Shown here piece by piece: positions 34,236-36,031 of a DNA stretch of 36,031 nucleotides. A program made the translations under genes and the position numbers. Source of the stretch: UBA6165 sp044233745 (lineage in GTDB: Bacteria > Bacteroidota > Bacteroidia > Flavobacteriales_D > Crocinitomicaceae). Within the stretch, counting starts at the first letter, position 1; the number at the start of each line of letters is the position of its first letter. The notes beneath the pieces were generated by a model. It worked only from the letters and a program-made list of their open reading frames with translations, was not told the DNA's origin and made no database searches. The stretch covers positions 1-36,031 of the forward strand of contig JBIIJN010000018.1 in NCBI GenBank assembly GCA_044233745.1, in the 5' to 3' direction.

Positions 34236-34387
34236 GGGCAAGCGCGCACCAAACATTTACACTCAAAAATGTTATTCTTACAAGATTTTTGTGCGCTTTT
34301 TTGCTTGAGTAACAGCTTTATTTTAGACTGAGTTCTCGGTAGTGACGCACCCATTTGTCTTGAATCAACAGAAACAATTCTTTTGGG

Positions 34388-34547
34388 TCACAAAGAAACA
34401 CAAAGAAGACCCGGAGAGCACAGATCTGAGTTGGATACAAGCCAGCCTGAGCAGTTAATCGCTTTTTTTCGGTCCGCAAAAACACAAAGAGATATCTAAA
34501 AGTCTAAAACTCCGTGATACTCCGTGTTTCCTCCGTGGAACTCCGTG
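34388..34547. repeat. CTCCGTG and ACACAAAG intergenic repeat tract
   Basis: Four CTCCGTG copies start at 34510, 34520, 34531 and 34541, spaced 10-11 bases. Two cacaaag-rich segments lie at 34388-34404 and near 34490. Together they resemble short intergenic repeat elements seen in other Bacteroidota. They also supply the 3' end of the rhuM fragment's frame. Confidence 0.6.
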
Positions 34548-34817
34548 TCCAACTTCTGAGGATTTTGTTGCCCAAATTCGGAATTGCGTACCTTGTTTAG
34601 ATTTTACGCGGTAACCAACTGAGATGATTACCTCTAAATTGTAAAAGACTACAGGCTTATCAGAATTTGGAATATGCATTTTTTGCATATTGCTTTTTTC
34701 ATCTAATTCACCTTCTTTGAAGACATTTCGTATGTGGCGGGAGATAACAGATTGATCTCTATGAAAAAGTTGAGTCAGCTGATCTTGGCTTAACCAGACC
34801 GTCTCCTCTTTGAGCAT
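34455..34817 (-). pseudogene. rhuM: RhuM-family fragment, N-terminal domain only
   Basis: The frame encodes EETVWLSQDQLTQLFHRDQS through TQFRIWAT, the RhuM N-terminal domain, but its first 25 or so residues are missing and the match ends at about 34566. The remaining 36 residues (VGHGVPRRKHGVSRSF) come from the CTCCGTG repeats. No central or C-terminal RhuM region follows. It overlaps the truncated rhuM gene upstream by 28 bases, so the pair looks like the junction of two rhuM genes after a deletion. Confidence 0.75.
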
Positions 34818-35398
34818 AACTTCAATGTACTCTCATCAATGAAGTTATCAATAAGTATGATTTCATTTTTTGCTTTTCTGATGATTTCTGAGAAAAACAC
34901 ATAAGCATCGAAGATTTGCCCATCGAAGAAAATGCCTTGCGTAGGAAGTTCTGTTGTTTTCAGTTGAAAGGAAATTTCGGCTAAAAGATGATCCATTTTT
35001 TCGATTTTATCTTCTAATCTATTCACCCGATTGTTAATTGAATATCCTTTCATCAAATACTCTTTCAACACAGAATTTGCCCATACTCTGAACTGAGCGC
35101 CTCGTTTAGAGTTAACCCTGTATCCTACAGATAAAATTGCGTCAAGATTAAAATGCTCAACTTGATAAGTTTTTCCATCCTTGGCAGTTGTTGCAAAAAA
35201 TGCAACAACTGAATTTTTGTCTAATTCTTTACTGCTAAAAATGTTTTTGAAATGCCTCGAAATAACTGATTTATCTCTTTCAAAAAGACTTGCAATTTGA
35301 TTTAGTGTGAGCCAGAATGTTTCCTTTTCTTCATCCAATCTCACTTCAATCTGCTCGGTTAACTCTCCTGATTGGAATAAAACAATCTCGTTTTTCAT
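34790..35398 (-). pseudogene. rhuM: RhuM-family protein, C-terminally truncated
   Basis: The 202-residue protein starts with a RhuM domain (IEVRLDEEKETFWLTLNQIA; KSVISRHFKNIF; ILSVGYRVNSKRGAQFRVWA), a short coiled coil (NRVNRLEDKIEKMDHLL) and the opening of the C-terminal region (FFDGQIFDAYVFFSEII; IILIDNFIDESTLKL). It then runs into a foreign frame and stops at CSKRRRSG. Full RhuM relatives continue for another 100 or more residues. RhuM was first named from a Salmonella pathogenicity island; relatives often occur in mobile, defence-type islands with unsettled function. A full-consensus promoter precedes it, so a truncated protein may still be made. Confidence 0.8.
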
Positions 35399-35424
35399 GA
35401 TAAAAATAGTTTAGGTTAGGTTCG

Positions 35425-35456
35425 CAAAACTAATAACAATTCCAATTTACACCAAA
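35425..35456 (-). promoter_or_regulatory. Promoter of the rhuM-like gene
   Basis: On the reverse strand TTTG (35456-35453) and TAGTTTTG (35432-35425) are 20 bases apart, matching the Bacteroidota consensus. The leader to the ATG at 35398 is about 20 bases. Confidence 0.7.
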
Positions 35457-35527
35457 TATTTAAGCAGCTTTTTGATTAAAAAATTGTAGTTTTTGAAAGC
35501 CACGATAAACCGAATGAGACACAAAAC

Positions 35528-35608
35528 ATGGGATTAAACTGGCAAGGGCGCTTGAAGAATGAAATTCTCGGGATTATAAGGGAGATGGCGCAGCAGCGGA
35601 GGGAATAA
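35528..35608 (+). CDS. Possible 26-residue small ORF followed by a terminator
   Basis: The ATG frame reads MGLNWQGRLKNEILGIIREM, then AQQRRE and TAA. It looks amphipathic and charged, and a small terminator follows 33 bases later. I do not recognise it and see no promoter, so coding is uncertain. The rest of 35399-35719 shows only the rhuM promoter and this pair. Confidence 0.25.
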   Translation: MGLNWQGRLKNEILGIIREMAQQRRE

Positions 35609-35641
35609 CTACCGCGTTTCTCGGTGATTAAAAACATAATT

Positions 35642-35663
35642 CCTCCCACTTCGGAGGTTTTTT
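35642..35663 (+). terminator. Small Rho-independent terminator
   Basis: A 5-bp stem (cctcc with ggagg, 6-nt loop) is followed by six T. It lies downstream of the small ORF at 35528-35608, or may end transcripts entering from the left. Confidence 0.45.
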
Positions 35664-35719
35664 ATAATGTCGCCTAACGTCAGTTCGTCTAAAAACCTCA
35701 GTTTGGTTTTCGAAAATAG

Positions 35720-36031
35720 TTAATATTTGATTACTAGCGGGGTTATGAGGTGTCTTTGGAAATTTTTTTCGTGTTGCAGCTTTTTTTGAAGTGAAAAATA
35801 GGATGCTTGTTTAGGGCTAAAAATGGGTTTAAAGTGGCTTTTTTGGATGAAAAAGTAAGGGCAAAGTACCTTGAGGTACTTGAGGAGCCCATTTTTATCG
35901 ACGGTGTTGAAGATTCGGCGCAGGTTATATGCTGTGAAGATCATTCCGACGTCTGCTGTTGCGTGTTGGATGGTTTTTTTTGTCATGATGTAGTAAAATC
36001 CCCATTGCCTTTTGATTATGCCGTAGGGGTG
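35720..36031 (-). mobile_element. IS1182-type transposase, C-terminal end (runs off right edge)
   Basis: The reverse-strand frame is open from the right edge to a stop at 35720: HPYGIIKRQWGFYYIMTKKT ... ADVGMIFTAYNLRRIFN. H-P-x-G-x-I-K-R-x-W-G and the A-Y-N-L-R-R end are typical of IS1182-family DDE transposases, where the Glu of the triad lies just upstream. The remaining 300 or more residues lie outside the window, so I cannot say if the element is intact. The left end of the element should be between about 35660 and 35720, but no inverted repeat can be confirmed without the other end. Confidence 0.82.

Noticed and set aside
34566..35398. The two rhuM frames as one gene joined by programmed frameshifting
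   Set aside because: The second frame repeats the N-terminal RhuM domain instead of continuing the first, so they are paralogous fragments.

Overview
The window looks like part of a chromosome from a Bacteroidota bacterium, most likely order Flavobacteriales and perhaps near Crocinitomicaceae/Fluviicola. The order rests on four things: four intact proteins with type IX secretion (T9SS) C-terminal signals (three type A, one type B with SprB repeats) plus one decayed remnant; many small Bacteroidota-style lipoproteins; promoters of the TTTG-N19/20-TAnnTTTG kind; and no Shine-Dalgarno signals. The family placement is inference from gene content.

Layout. 1-3,000: truncated coiled-coil lipoprotein, first copy of a palindromic repeat, then an operon of a secreted T9SS protein and a small lipoprotein. 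3,100-5,070: rpsA with terminator, promoter and a leader holding two mutually exclusive hairpins. 5,285-8,343: two tandem T9SS-exported alpha/beta hydrolases, one secretory-lipase-like and one with a cutinase/PETase-type catalytic triad. 8,344-10,407: gap, lipoprotein, kdsB. 10,500-15,984: lipoprotein-tethered FrnE-like oxidoreductase, lipoprotein, GNAT acetyltransferase, a YceI gene interrupted by TGA behind an FNR-like box, pirin, and a GNAT/carbon-nitrogen hydrolase fusion. 16,070-19,480: two repeat families, agmatinase, a SpeD-SpeE fusion and a T9SS gene remnant. 19,620-24,140: TonB-dependent receptor, DEAD-box helicase, DUF1287 lipoprotein. 24,177-27,203: ABC export operon of adaptor, permease and ATPase. 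27,386-31,669: a 1,427-residue SprB-repeat T9SS protein. 31,858-33,602: operon of MscS-like channel, PepSY-like protein and DUF2490 protein. 33,600-36,031: accessory, decaying DNA with rhuM remnants, CTCCGTG repeats and the end of an IS1182-type transposase.

How the genes fit together. The core is housekeeping (translation, glycolysis, Kdo for LPS, spermidine synthesis). Around it sit envelope and secretion genes for polymer or ester attack, iron or haem uptake, and drug or lipid export. Agmatinase and SpeD-SpeE would supply putrescine and spermidine if arginine decarboxylase is encoded elsewhere. No phage, CRISPR array, rRNA or tRNA was seen. The most unusual items are the TGA inside YceI with its class II-positioned FNR-like dyad, the overlapping rpsA leader hairpins, the PETase-like T9SS pair, the repeat-encoded agmatinase tail, and the MscS-PepSY-DUF2490 operon.
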